Source: Dyella_A sp035685805 (GTDB lineage: Bacteria > Pseudomonadota > Gammaproteobacteria > Xanthomonadales > Rhodanobacteraceae). Taken from it: DNA of 64,000 nt. The stretch's first letter is position 1, and each line of letters starts with the position of its first letter. The stretch lies in contig NZ_DASSAB010000043.1 of assembly GCF_035685805.1 (NCBI RefSeq), forward strand, positions 62,001 to 126,000. Reading direction: 5' to 3'. The position numbers and the translations under genes are program-made. Below, piece by piece: positions 43,773 to 54,836 of the stretch. The notes under the pieces are model-generated. The model was not told where the DNA came from and searched no databases. It was given only the letters and a program-made list of their open reading frames with translations.

Positions 43773-44663
43773 TCAGCGACCGTTCGACTTGCCTTGGGCG
43801 CTCCCCAGGTCCGCGCCGGTGGTGGGATCGCTGTCCGGGTCGGAGGCAGTGCGCTGTGCCATTGCCTCGACCGCGCGCGACTGCGCCTGGGTCATCTTCA
43901 CCGACGCATCGCCCTGGCCGTCGCCCATCGCGCGTTGGGCCTCGCGATCGTCGACATAGGTGAAGTGCTCGTCCGAGTTCCACGGGCCACGCATGTCGCC
44001 TTCGCCCTGCGAGGTGTTCACGTACACCTTGTCGAACGGCTTCACCGGCGGCAGCTTGCCCGGCGGGAAGTTCGGCTCGATCGCGTACAGCGCCTTCTCG
44101 AACGATTTCTGGTGGCTGACCTCGCGCGTCATCAGGAACCCCAGCGCATCGCGCACACCCGGGTCGGTGGTCACGTTGATCAGCCGCTCGTAGACGATCT
44201 TGGCGCGCGCCTCGGCGGCGATGTTCGAGCGCAGGTCGCAGGTCGGTTCGCCGATGCTGTCGACATAGCCGGCGGTCCACAGCTGGCCGCCGGAGTTGAT
44301 CAGGGCCGGGCCGCCGCCGTACAGCACCTGGGTAACGTGAGAGTCGTTGCCGGCGCCCTGCAGCGAGCGGAACAGCTCGGCCTCCTGCGCCACGCCTTCG
44401 GCCAGCTCGCCCTTGGCCCCGCGGTTGAGCATCGCCACGATGGTGCCGATCACCTCCAGGTGGCTGAGCTCCTCGGTAGCGATGTCCAGCAGCATGTCCT
44501 TGCGGCCCGGATCTTCCTCGGCCAGGGCCTGGGTGAAGTAGCGCATGGCGGCGGCGAGCTCGCCCTGCGGGCCGCCGAACTGCTCGAGCATGAGATTGGC
44601 CAGCGCGGGGTTGCACTCGTTGACGTGTACCGAATACTGCAGGCGTTTGTTATGCGAAAACAT
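43773..44663 (-). CDS. Manganese catalase
   Basis: A 296-residue non-heme catalase that breaks hydrogen peroxide to water and oxygen at a di-manganese centre. The four-helix core keeps the ligand set seen in characterised enzymes: Glu 35 in QGELAAAMRY, Glu 65/His 68 in TEELSHLEV, Glu 151 in NIAAEARAK and His 184 in REVSHQKSF. The Glu-His spacings match those of Thermus and Lactobacillus enzymes. The C-terminal 60 residues are a polar Asp/Gly/Ser tail. The ATG at 44663 is preceded by GGAG (reverse of ctcc at 44669). A NRAMP transporter at 60386 could supply manganese. Confidence 0.93.
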   Translation of the reverse strand: MFSHNKRLQYSVHVNECNPALANLMLEQFGGPQGELAAAMRYFTQALAEEDPGRKDMLLDIATEELSHLEVIGTIVAMLNRGAKGELAEGVAQEAELFRSLQGAGNDSHVTQVLYGGGPALINSGGQLWTAGYVDSIGEPTCDLRSNIAAEARAKIVYERLINVTTDPGVRDALGFLMTREVSHQKSFEKALYAIEPNFPPGKLPPVKPFDKVYVNTSQGEGDMRGPWNSDEHFTYVDDREAQRAMGDGQGDASVKMTQAQSRAVEAMAQRTASDPDSDPTTGADLGSAQGKSNGR

Positions 44664-44874
44664 GAAAGGCTCCTCGCCAGGTGGGGGGACGGTGGGCTGG
44701 TGGGTGGGGGCAAGCGCCCCGGCGACCGCGCCGGGCTGGCCGGCACGGGCGCCGGCAACGCTTGATCTCCACCGTGGTCCCGGGCGCAGGAACAGGGCGT
44801 TACGGTTTTCTCAACGGAGTCATCGACAGAACGGGGCGGGCGACGTGCGCCCGCCGGCCGCGGCGCGCGGCCGC

Positions 44875-45240
44875 TCAGCGCGGTACGCGGAGGCGCTGGA
44901 CCGCATCCAGCAGCGTCTCGATGCCGAACGGCTTGTGCAGGTGAACGTGCGGCTGCAGCGAGGCGGGCAGCTCCTCCGGCTCGTAGCCGGAGAACAGTGC
45001 GAACGGAATCCCACGCTCCACCAGCTGGCGCACCAGCTCGTCGCACGGGCCGTCCTTGAGCTGGTAGTCGACCAGCGCCACGTCCGGCGCGCGCTCGAGC
45101 AGGCTAAGCGCACCGGCGGCGTCCTCGGACCAGCCGATCACGTCCCAGCCGTGCACAGCCAGCACCTCGATCATGGTTTCCAGCAGCGGCTTGTCATCTT
45201 CGACCACCAGCACGGTGGGACGGGGTTCGATCCGGCTCAT
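44875..45240 (-). CDS. Single-domain response regulator
   Basis: A 121-residue receiver. LVVEDDKPLLETMIEVL holds the acidic pocket, Asp 58 in VALVDYQLKDG is the phosphoacceptor, FALFSGYEP carries the switch Ser and HLHKPFGIET the Lys. There is no output domain. Its sequence style (EDDxPLL, DYQLKDGxCDEL, ALFSGY) is typical of receivers that follow HWE kinases, and one is encoded 1.8 kb away at 40203. It is upstream of the manganese catalase on the same strand, 211 bases away. Confidence 0.88.
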   Translation of the reverse strand: MSRIEPRPTVLVVEDDKPLLETMIEVLAVHGWDVIGWSEDAAGALSLLERAPDVALVDYQLKDGPCDELVRQLVERGIPFALFSGYEPEELPASLQPHVHLHKPFGIETLLDAVQRLRVPR

Positions 45241-45609
45241 GAGTCACGTCCGTAGTGGCGGCCATGCGCGGCGCCTTTCGAGGGGGAGGTCCGAAGTGAT
45301 GCAAGAACCGGGGCAGGCGGTGCCGGCCAACCTCGGCAGGGGTAGTTTTCAGCATCGTCAACGACCCGTGCATCTTTCATGCAGGCGGCCTCGCGCCGCT
45401 GTAGGAATTTTTCGGGGCAGGTTGTCGCAGGTGGAGGCCTTCTGGAGAACCGGCAGTCGCTGTCAACGCCGCAGCCGGTTCGTTTGAAAAAGTGGCGCGC
45501 CGGACGGGAAGGATTTACCGGCCTCGGTGCGCTCCCAGCCGCGCGCCGCGCGCCGATACGGCCTTTGCCCGTCTCCGCGCATGGCCCGGGGTTTGCAACG
45601 GACCAGCCC
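45241..45609. other. Divergent intergenic region
   Basis: 369 bases between the response regulator and the small DUF2188-like gene. It is the least GC-rich gap in this part (around 45340-45500). I see no convincing promoter pair, terminator or repeat. Confidence 0.35.
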
Positions 45610-45867
45610 ATGGAACCCACGCCCGCCTCGATCACGTTCTACCTTCCCTACAACCACAGTCCGCGCGGGCGTTGGCGGGTACTGGAAGGGACCCACGCCA
45701 TGGGCACCTTCGCCACGCGCAGCGAGGCGGTGACCTTCGCCCTGCGGCTGGCCGGCAAGATCGTCGGCCAGCGCGCGATCGAGGTGCGTGTGATGGTGGA
45801 AGAGGCCCAGGGCAGCTGGACCTGCCTCGGGCCGGACGCCCTGCTGCGCGAGGCGCGGGCGTCCTGA
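45610..45867 (+). CDS. Small DUF2188-like protein (85 aa)
   Basis: An 85-residue protein with RGRWRVLEGTHAMGTFATRSEAVTFALRLAG, which resembles DUF2188-type small proteins (W-x-V...G...F-x-T-x2-E-A). It looks like a compact alpha/beta fold. The ATG at 45610 has only a weak upstream site (ACGGA), so the start is uncertain. It converges on the glgX gene with 16 bases between the stops. Function is unknown. Confidence 0.6.
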   Translation: MEPTPASITFYLPYNHSPRGRWRVLEGTHAMGTFATRSEAVTFALRLAGKIVGQRAIEVRVMVEEAQGSWTCLGPDALLREARAS

Positions 45868-45883
45868 CGGCGCAGCGGCCCCG

Positions 45884-48132
<2,249 letters not shown>

Positions 48133-48136
<4 letters not shown>

Positions 48137-48327
48137 GAGGTCGGCTCCTGTTCGGCATCGGGCCCGTCGACGAGCGGACCGCCGCGGTGCCGCTCGATCG
48201 CCGCGACCAGCCGCGTGGCCATCTGCCAGTGCTGCTCGGCGCGCCCCTCGGGGCAGCCTTCGGACTCCCATATGCGGTGCGCGAGTTCCTTGATGCGTTG
48301 CTCACGCTCGGAGGGGGATGACGTCAC
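48133..48327 (-). CDS. DUF2934 small protein
   Basis: A 64-residue protein of the DUF2934 family, with the family core RIKELAHRIWESEGCPEGRAEQHWQMATRLV. It is helical and soluble. Both ends overlap the neighbouring genes by four bases (ATGA), so it is fixed inside the trehalose operon between treY and glgX. DUF2934 proteins often sit beside glycogen and trehalose genes but have no known role; a regulatory or scaffold function is a guess. Confidence 0.85.
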
Positions 48328-50975
48328 GATGAAGCTCCAGGGACAGGGGCGGCAAGAACCGCAAAGGGAAGATCGGTGAGGTGCACGCGCACCGCCAGCA
48401 TGTCGGTGTCCGGTGCCGGCGCCGCGGTCGCGGCGCTTCCGGTTTCGGTTTCGGTCTCGGTGTCACTGGCCGGGTTGGCAAGCGCGTTGCGCCACGCGGC
48501 GCCGCGCAGCGACGGCGGCAGCAGCACGTGGGTGCCGCGCCAGTAGTCCGGTGGCGGCTGGGGCGTGGTCAGCGTGGCGAGGCAGGCGTGGCCCGGCCGG
48601 GCCAGCAGCACCAGTACCGCGTGTTCGCCATCGCTGCGGACGAACGCCAGCGCCTCGTCGGCGCGCTCGCCGGCGAGTTCCAGCGGCAGGTAATCGCCTT
48701 GCGCAAACACATCGCGATGGCGCTGGCGCAGCTGCAGCAGGGCGTGGATCAGCCGCTGCTTGATGCGGCCGTCGCGGAAGTCCGCGACCAGTTCGGGCCA
48801 GCTGGCCGGCCGGGCCAGCGTGCGCGCGCGCTCGGCGTAGTCCGGCTGGCGGCGGTTGTCCGGATCCACCAGCGACTGGTCCCAGTACTCGGTGCCCTGG
48901 TACAGATCCGGCACGCCCGGGGCGGTCAGCCGCAGCACCACGCTGCCCAGGCCGATCAGCGCGCCAGCGCCATCCAGCTGGCGGGCGGCATCGGCGATGC
49001 TGCGGCGCCACGGGTTGTCCGCGCCGTCCAGCAGCTGGATCAGCAAGGCCTGGCAGGCGTCCTCGAAAGCCGCATCCGGCGCGATCCAGCGGGTCTGCAG
49101 GCCGGCTTCGCGCTCGGCTTTCTGCAGCCATGCCTGGACCCGCGCGGCAAACGCGGCGACGCCGTGTTCGTCGTCCGGCGAGAGGGTCAGAGGCCAGGCG
49201 CCCAGCAAGGTCTGCAGCAGCACCCAGAGCACCCGCTCGGGCAACTCGGGAAAGCCGATCTGCCAGCGCGGGAACCACGCCCGCGCCAGCCCCAGCAGCC
49301 AGTGCGTGCGGTAGCTGAGCGCCGCGATGCGCGCGCGGGTGTCTTCGCCGCGCTTGTGGTCGTGGGTGGCTGTGGCGAGCATGGCGCGGGGCCAGCGCCG
49401 TGCCCGCTCGCGCATCTGCTGGTGGAAGGCGCCGGGGCCGGAGAGGCGATCGCCGGGCGAACTGCCGACCTCGTTGCGCGAGAGCAGGGCGCCGTACCGA
49501 TAGAACGCGGTGTCCTCCGCCGCCTTGGCGTTCAGTGGCGCGCACAGCTGCTCGAAGCGCTGGCACGCCAGGCGCAGGCGGCGCGCGCCGGCGCGCGTGT
49601 CCGGGGACGCTTCGAGCATCTGCGCCGCCAGTGCCTCGATCGCCCAGCGGTCGTGCGCGGCGGCGCAGGACAACGCGCGGTCGCGGGCGCTGGCCAGCGC
49701 GGCAAGATCGGCCTCGCGGCGCACCCCGTCGGCGAGGTAGGTGCGGTAGACCGTCATCGCGCCGGCCAGCGCGGCGATGGCGCGCGCCTGCGCCGGCACC
49801 GACAGGTCGCCGTGCATCGGCGTGAGTGCCACGCGGTGGTCCCACGCCCGTACGCTGCGGGTGAAGTCGCCGAGCAGGCGGTGCTCGAGCAGCTCGCGGC
49901 GCGCGTGGCGCTGCTCGGCATCGAAGCTGCGGCCGTGGCGGCGGGTCCAGGCGGCGTCGAGCAGCTCGACTCCGGCGCGGTCGTGCCACAGCGAGGCCAC
50001 CTGGCCCATGAAGTCGTAGCCGGTGGTGCCGTCGACCGGCCAGTCCGCGGGCAGCGACTCGTCCGCGGCGAGGATCTTCTCCACATGCAGGCTCACCGCC
50101 GGCAGGCCGGCGGGCCGCTCGCGCGCGGCGTGCTCCAGCGCGCGGCGCAGCCGCTGCAGGTAACGGCCCGGCCGCGCCAGCCCGTCGACGTGGTCCAGCC
50201 GCAGGCCATCGACGCGGCCCTGCGCCACCAGCCGCAACGGCAGCGCATGCACTCGCCGGAACACGCCGGGACGCTCCATCGCCAGCGCGGCGAGGCCGCC
50301 GATGTCGAAGAAGCGCCGGTAGTTGCCCACGTCATTGCCGCTGCGCCAGCTGGCCAGTCGATAGTTCTGCTGCGCCAGCAGCGCGGACAGCGCCGGTGGC
50401 GACGCTGCGATCGCGGCGAGGGCGTCGGCTGAAGCGTCTGCCAATGCCGCCTCGCTGTGCGGGCAGAGCGGCAGCGCCTGTCCGGACACCTGCAGTTGCA
50501 GCATGCCGTCGTGCGCGCGGGCCAGCCGGATCTCGCTGCCGACGATGGTGGCGTGCAGGGTGTCGGGCAGGATCGGCAGCCACAGCTTGCCCTCGCAGCC
50601 GGGCGCGTCCCAGTCGATGTCGAATGCCTGCGCGTGCTCGCTCGCACGCCCCCGCGCCAGCACGTCGCGCCACCACGGGTTGGACGCATCGGCGGCGAGG
50701 TGGTTGGGCACGATGTCGACGATCGCGCCCATGCCGTGCGCGCGCAGGCGCTCGATCAGCGCATCGAAGCCGGCCTCGCCACCGAGCGCCGCACTGATGC
50801 GGGTCGGGTCGATGACGTCGTAGCCGTGGGTGGACCCGGCCACCGCTTCGGTGATCGGCGACAGGTAGTAGTGGGTGATGCCCAGCGCGGCGTAGTAGGG
50901 AACCTGGTCCGTCGCATCGGCAAAGGTGAAGTCCGCGCTCAACTGCAGCCGCACGGTGGCGCGTGCCTCACGCAT
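48324..50975 (-). CDS. treY: Maltooligosyl trehalose synthase TreY
   Basis: An 883-residue GH13 enzyme that turns the reducing end of maltodextrins into an alpha-1,1 trehalosyl unit. The N-terminus RLQLSADFTFADATDQVPYYAALGITHYYLSPI, then VDIVPNHLAAD, GLRLDHVDGL (nucleophile Asp), VEKILAADESLP (acid Glu) and TATHDHKRGEDTRARI match TreY. The C-terminus contains GVPDLYQGTEYWDQSLVDPDNRR, also diagnostic. GGGAGG precedes the ATG at 50975, which overlaps malQ by eight bases. It works with TreZ, encoded two genes upstream. Confidence 0.95.
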   Translation of the reverse strand: MREARATVRLQLSADFTFADATDQVPYYAALGITHYYLSPITEAVAGSTHGYDVIDPTRISAALGGEAGFDALIERLRAHGMGAIVDIVPNHLAADASNPWWRDVLARGRASEHAQAFDIDWDAPGCEGKLWLPILPDTLHATIVGSEIRLARAHDGMLQLQVSGQALPLCPHSEAALADASADALAAIAASPPALSALLAQQNYRLASWRSGNDVGNYRRFFDIGGLAALAMERPGVFRRVHALPLRLVAQGRVDGLRLDHVDGLARPGRYLQRLRRALEHAARERPAGLPAVSLHVEKILAADESLPADWPVDGTTGYDFMGQVASLWHDRAGVELLDAAWTRRHGRSFDAEQRHARRELLEHRLLGDFTRSVRAWDHRVALTPMHGDLSVPAQARAIAALAGAMTVYRTYLADGVRREADLAALASARDRALSCAAAHDRWAIEALAAQMLEASPDTRAGARRLRLACQRFEQLCAPLNAKAAEDTAFYRYGALLSRNEVGSSPGDRLSGPGAFHQQMRERARRWPRAMLATATHDHKRGEDTRARIAALSYRTHWLLGLARAWFPRWQIGFPELPERVLWVLLQTLLGAWPLTLSPDDEHGVAAFAARVQAWLQKAEREAGLQTRWIAPDAAFEDACQALLIQLLDGADNPWRRSIADAARQLDGAGALIGLGSVVLRLTAPGVPDLYQGTEYWDQSLVDPDNRRQPDYAERARTLARPASWPELVADFRDGRIKQRLIHALLQLRQRHRDVFAQGDYLPLELAGERADEALAFVRSDGEHAVLVLLARPGHACLATLTTPQPPPDYWRGTHVLLPPSLRGAAWRNALANPASDTETETETGSAATAAPAPDTDMLAVRVHLTDLPFAVLAAPVPGASS

Positions 50976-53034
50976 CGGGCCTCCCGCCGGCTGCGGCGGT
51001 AGGCTTTCGCAGGGGCGCCAGCCGCGCCGGCAGGTCCGCCAGCTCGAACGCCGGCAGACGGTGCCGCCAGTTGGGATATTCGCGGTCGGTGCCGGGCAGG
51101 TTGATCTGCACGCTGTGCTCGAGCACGTCCTCCATCGGCACCAGCACCAGCGCCGACGGCGCCGCGGCCAGCCCGGCCATGGCGCGCTGCGGCAGGCTCG
51201 GGCCGTCCGGCGTGGATGCCGGGTGCCACTGGTCGAGCAGCGCCACGTCCTGCGCGCGCTGTTGCTGCTGCAGCGCCAGTTGCTGCGGCGGCCACCCCTC
51301 GATGCGCGCGCGCTCGTGCAGGTCCATGCCCTTGCTCCAGCCGGCCAGCGGCGGCAGGTCGTGGGTGGTGGTCATGGCTACCGCGCGGGGCCGCCAGCGT
51401 GGCGGCGGGGTGAAGCGTCCGTCCGGCTCGCGGGTGAACAGCAGCACGTCCAGTCCGAGCACGCCGCGCCGGGCCAGCATGTCGCGGATGCCCGGCGGCA
51501 CGGTGCCGAGATCCTCGCCGATCACGACGCAGCGCTGCCGCCACGACTCCAGTGCCAGCAGGCGCAGCAGGTCCTCCACCGGATAGTGCAGGTAGCCGCC
51601 AGCCGCGGAACTGCCGCCCGCCGGCACGATCCACATGCGCAGCAGGCCGATCACGTGGTCGATGCGCAGGCCGCCGAAGCGCATGTTCGCGCGCAGCATG
51701 TCGATCCAGGGCCGGAAGCCGCTCTTGCGCAGGCCCCACGGCGACCACGTGGTGACGCCCCAGCGCTGGCCGTGGCGATTGAACGCGTCCGGCGGTGCGC
51801 CCAGCTCCAGGCCCTGCAGCATCCACTCGCGATCGGTCCACGCCTCCAGCCCGTTCGGATCGCAGCCCACGGCGAGGTCGCCGATAAGGCCGATCGACGC
51901 GCCCGCCTCGCGGGTGGTGCGGTGGGCGTAGTCCCAGCTGCGCGCGCACATCCACTGGATGAACATCTGCCGGTGCACCGCGTCGGGCTCCGGCGGCGGC
52001 TGCTCGCTCCAGCGGCGCCAGTCGGCGGTTTCGCCGCGTTCCCACGCGCGCTGCTCGCAGGCGGCGCCGTGGGCGAAGCGTTGCAGCGCCTCGCCGCCCT
52101 GCGCGATGAACTGCTGCAGGTCGTCGCGCAGGGGCTGCTCGGCCGTCGCGAACTGGCGATGCAGCGCATCCCACAGCGCATGGCGCTGCCGGTACTGCGC
52201 GGGCCAGTCGATCAGCGACTGCCGCCCGGCGCCGTCCCATGCCGCCTGCAGCCCGGCGTCCTCGCGCGCCCGCGCCACCATGGCGGCGCCCAGTACCGGC
52301 TCGGGGGCGCCGAGCAGGCTGTCGAGCCAGCGCCGGTGCGACGGCTGGTACGGGCTGTAGCGATCGTGGATCGGCCGGCAGGCGTGCAGGGGACTGAGCT
52401 GCACGGCGTCTGCGCCCAGCGCGCCCACCGCGTGTCCCAGCGCGGCGACCGCCAGCGCGTCGCCCAGGCCGCCGTCGTCGGGGCGATGCAGCGCCGGCAC
52501 CTGTGCACTCACGCCCCAGCGGCAGGCGCCGGGCGCGAGCGCCTGCGCGTCGTCGGGCAGGAAGCAGCGCTCGGGCGCCACCGCCAGGGTGACGGTGGCG
52601 GTGTCGTCGCTGCGGTCACTGGTGGCGCGGGCATCCTGGCCGCTGCGGTCCAGGCCGCCGATCCCGAGCGTGTAATAGCCCGGTGTGGCGGGAGCCAGCA
52701 GGTGACCGTCCGCACCGCGCTCCAGCGACACCGGCTGGCCGATCTCGTCGCGCGCGGCCACGCTGCGGCCGGTCGGCGCCAGCCACGGCAGCGGGCCACC
52801 GGCATCGGCGGTGATCAGTGGTGGCGTGGCGCGCGCATCCTCGGCCAGTCGGCGGGCACTGTCCTGCCGCGCGGCGGCGGTGTGCGCGGGCAGGCCCAGC
52901 GCGGCGAGCAGCGTTTCCAGCGTGGGCGCATCGAGCTCCTGCGCGACGCCGGCGGAGTCGGTCCAGTGGATCGCCAGGCCGGCCTGCTCGGCCAGCGCCT
53001 GCAGGCCGGGGTCGGTGGCGTGCGGCGTGGTCAT
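50968..53034 (-). CDS. malQ: 4-alpha-glucanotransferase MalQ
   Basis: A 688-residue GH77 enzyme (amylomaltase) that moves maltosyl and longer units between glucan chains. It has SPLHACRPIHDRYSPYQPSHRRWLDSL, an insert with WRRWSEQ, FGGLRIDHVIGLLRMW with the nucleophile Asp, VVIGEDLGTVPPGIRDML with the acid Glu, and MTTTHDLPPLAGW. It overlaps treZ by four bases and treY by eight. In this operon it probably lengthens short maltodextrins so that TreY and GlgB can use them. Confidence 0.94.
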   Translation of the reverse strand: MTTPHATDPGLQALAEQAGLAIHWTDSAGVAQELDAPTLETLLAALGLPAHTAAARQDSARRLAEDARATPPLITADAGGPLPWLAPTGRSVAARDEIGQPVSLERGADGHLLAPATPGYYTLGIGGLDRSGQDARATSDRSDDTATVTLAVAPERCFLPDDAQALAPGACRWGVSAQVPALHRPDDGGLGDALAVAALGHAVGALGADAVQLSPLHACRPIHDRYSPYQPSHRRWLDSLLGAPEPVLGAAMVARAREDAGLQAAWDGAGRQSLIDWPAQYRQRHALWDALHRQFATAEQPLRDDLQQFIAQGGEALQRFAHGAACEQRAWERGETADWRRWSEQPPPEPDAVHRQMFIQWMCARSWDYAHRTTREAGASIGLIGDLAVGCDPNGLEAWTDREWMLQGLELGAPPDAFNRHGQRWGVTTWSPWGLRKSGFRPWIDMLRANMRFGGLRIDHVIGLLRMWIVPAGGSSAAGGYLHYPVEDLLRLLALESWRQRCVVIGEDLGTVPPGIRDMLARRGVLGLDVLLFTREPDGRFTPPPRWRPRAVAMTTTHDLPPLAGWSKGMDLHERARIEGWPPQQLALQQQQRAQDVALLDQWHPASTPDGPSLPQRAMAGLAAAPSALVLVPMEDVLEHSVQINLPGTDREYPNWRHRLPAFELADLPARLAPLRKPTAAAGGRPDA

Positions 53035-54836
53035 GCCGGCCCTCCGGCGTGTGGCTCGTCACTGCGCAGCGCCAGCAGCGACCACGGCAGCAGCCGACCG
53101 CTGCTCGGCGCGGTGGCGACTTCCGGCGGTTCGGCGCAGATCACCTGGCCATCCAGCGCGGGCACGTCGACCAGGTAACCGGACAGGTTTATTGCCAGGG
53201 TCCAGTCGCTGCCATCGGCCAGGCGCCAGCTCGCGAGCATGGCGCCCGGAGCAAGCACGCGCACGCCGCGGCTGCTCGCTCCGGGCAGCTGCGGCACCAG
53301 CGCGTGCATGCGCACCGAGAGCAGGCCGGTGAACCAGCGCGCCCACGCCGCGGCGGGTGCCGCCGACTCGATCGCCGGGATCGACGCGTCGAAGGTGGCC
53401 GCGTCGTTCGGATCGGGAATCGCCTCGCGCTGCACCGGATCATGAAAGCCGGCGAAGCTGGCGAACTCGGCTCGGCGCCCCTCGCGCACCGCTTCAGCCA
53501 GTGCCGGCGGGTGGCTGGTGAAGAACAGGAACGGGCTGCGGCAGCCCCACTCGTCGCCCATGAAGAACAGCGGCACCATCGGGCACAGCGCCACCAGTGC
53601 GGTGGTCGCGCGCATCGCCGGCGGCTCGATCAGCGTCGCCAGCCGCTGCCCCAGTGGCCGGTTGCCGATCTGGTCGTGGTTCTGCGCGAACAGCACGAAC
53701 CGGGTAGGCGGCAGATCGCCGCTCGGCTCGCCCCGCGGCCGGCCGCGCAGGTCCGGCTCGCCCTGGAACGCAAAGCCCTCGGCCAGCACGCGCGCCAGGT
53801 GCGCCGTCGGATCGTCGGCAAAGGCGCCGTAGTAGCCCTCGCTTTCGCCGGTGAGCAGGGCATGCAGCGCGTTGTGGCCATCGTCGTTCCACTGCGCCTG
53901 GTAGGCGCCGTCACGCAGCAGCGAGGCGCTGTTGTGCTCGTTCTCCAGCACCAGGTGCACCGGGTGGCTGATCCGGCTGCCCGCGCGGATCGCCTGCTCC
54001 AGATGGCGCAGGAACTGCGGCGGGGCGATGGCATGCACCGCGTCCAGCCGCAGCCCGTCCATGTGGTACTCGTTGATCCACATCAGCGCGTTGTCGATCA
54101 CGAACTGCTGCACCGGCTCGCGCCGGAAGTCGATCGCCGCGCCCCAGGGCGTGGGCACGTCGTCGCGGAAGAAAGTGGGGGCATAGCGGGGCAGGTAATT
54201 GCCGCTGGGGCCGAAATGGTTGTAGACCACGTCCAGCAGCACCATCAGGCCGCAGGCGTGGGCCTCCTCGACCAGCTGCTTGAGCGCATCGACGCTGCCG
54301 TAGGCGGTGGCCGGCGCGTAGGGCAGCACGCCGTCGTAGCCCCAGTTGCGTGCGCCGGGAAAGGCACCGATCGGCATCAGCTCGATCGCCGTATAGCCGG
54401 CCGCGGCCAGCCGCGGCAGCTGCTGGCGCACGCCGTCGAAACCGCCGAGCAGCCCCACGTGCAACTCGCAGATCACCGCCTCGTGCCACGGCCGGCCGGA
54501 CCATGCCTGGTCTTGCCAGCACCAGCTGGCCGGGTCCACCACCACGCTGGCGTCTTCCACGTCACCGGCCTGCGCGCGGGCGGCGGGATCGGGAACGACG
54601 GTGCCGTCGTCGAGCCGGTAGCGATAGGGCGTGCCGGCCGGCACCGACAGCACCGTCTCGAACCAGTCGTCGTCGCCTCGCTGCATGGCATGGGCGGTGT
54701 CGTGCACGAGCAGCTGCAGCTGCCGACACGCCGGCGCCCACAGGCGAAAACGCACGCGTCCGTCCGGCAACCAGTGGGTACCCCATGCGGTCTCCTGCAC
54801 CCGATGCACGGCAGCGGCAGGCGTCGATGCGCTCAT
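53031..54836 (-). CDS. treZ: Maltooligosyl trehalose trehalohydrolase TreZ
   Basis: A 601-residue GH13 enzyme that releases trehalose from the TreY product. The N-terminal beta domain reads GTHWLPDGRVRFRLWAPACRQL. The barrel has LLDVVYNHFGPSGNYL, GLRLDAVHAI (nucleophile Asp), LVLENEHN (acid Glu) and AQNHDQIGNRPLGQRL, and the motifs fit TreZ rather than GlgB. I chose the ATG at 54836; upstream frame runs through glgB. Four-base ATGA overlaps join it to glgB and malQ. Confidence 0.94.
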   Translation of the reverse strand: MSASTPAAAVHRVQETAWGTHWLPDGRVRFRLWAPACRQLQLLVHDTAHAMQRGDDDWFETVLSVPAGTPYRYRLDDGTVVPDPAARAQAGDVEDASVVVDPASWCWQDQAWSGRPWHEAVICELHVGLLGGFDGVRQQLPRLAAAGYTAIELMPIGAFPGARNWGYDGVLPYAPATAYGSVDALKQLVEEAHACGLMVLLDVVYNHFGPSGNYLPRYAPTFFRDDVPTPWGAAIDFRREPVQQFVIDNALMWINEYHMDGLRLDAVHAIAPPQFLRHLEQAIRAGSRISHPVHLVLENEHNSASLLRDGAYQAQWNDDGHNALHALLTGESEGYYGAFADDPTAHLARVLAEGFAFQGEPDLRGRPRGEPSGDLPPTRFVLFAQNHDQIGNRPLGQRLATLIEPPAMRATTALVALCPMVPLFFMGDEWGCRSPFLFFTSHPPALAEAVREGRRAEFASFAGFHDPVQREAIPDPNDAATFDASIPAIESAAPAAAWARWFTGLLSVRMHALVPQLPGASSRGVRVLAPGAMLASWRLADGSDWTLAINLSGYLVDVPALDGQVICAEPPEVATAPSSGRLLPWSLLALRSDEPHAGGPA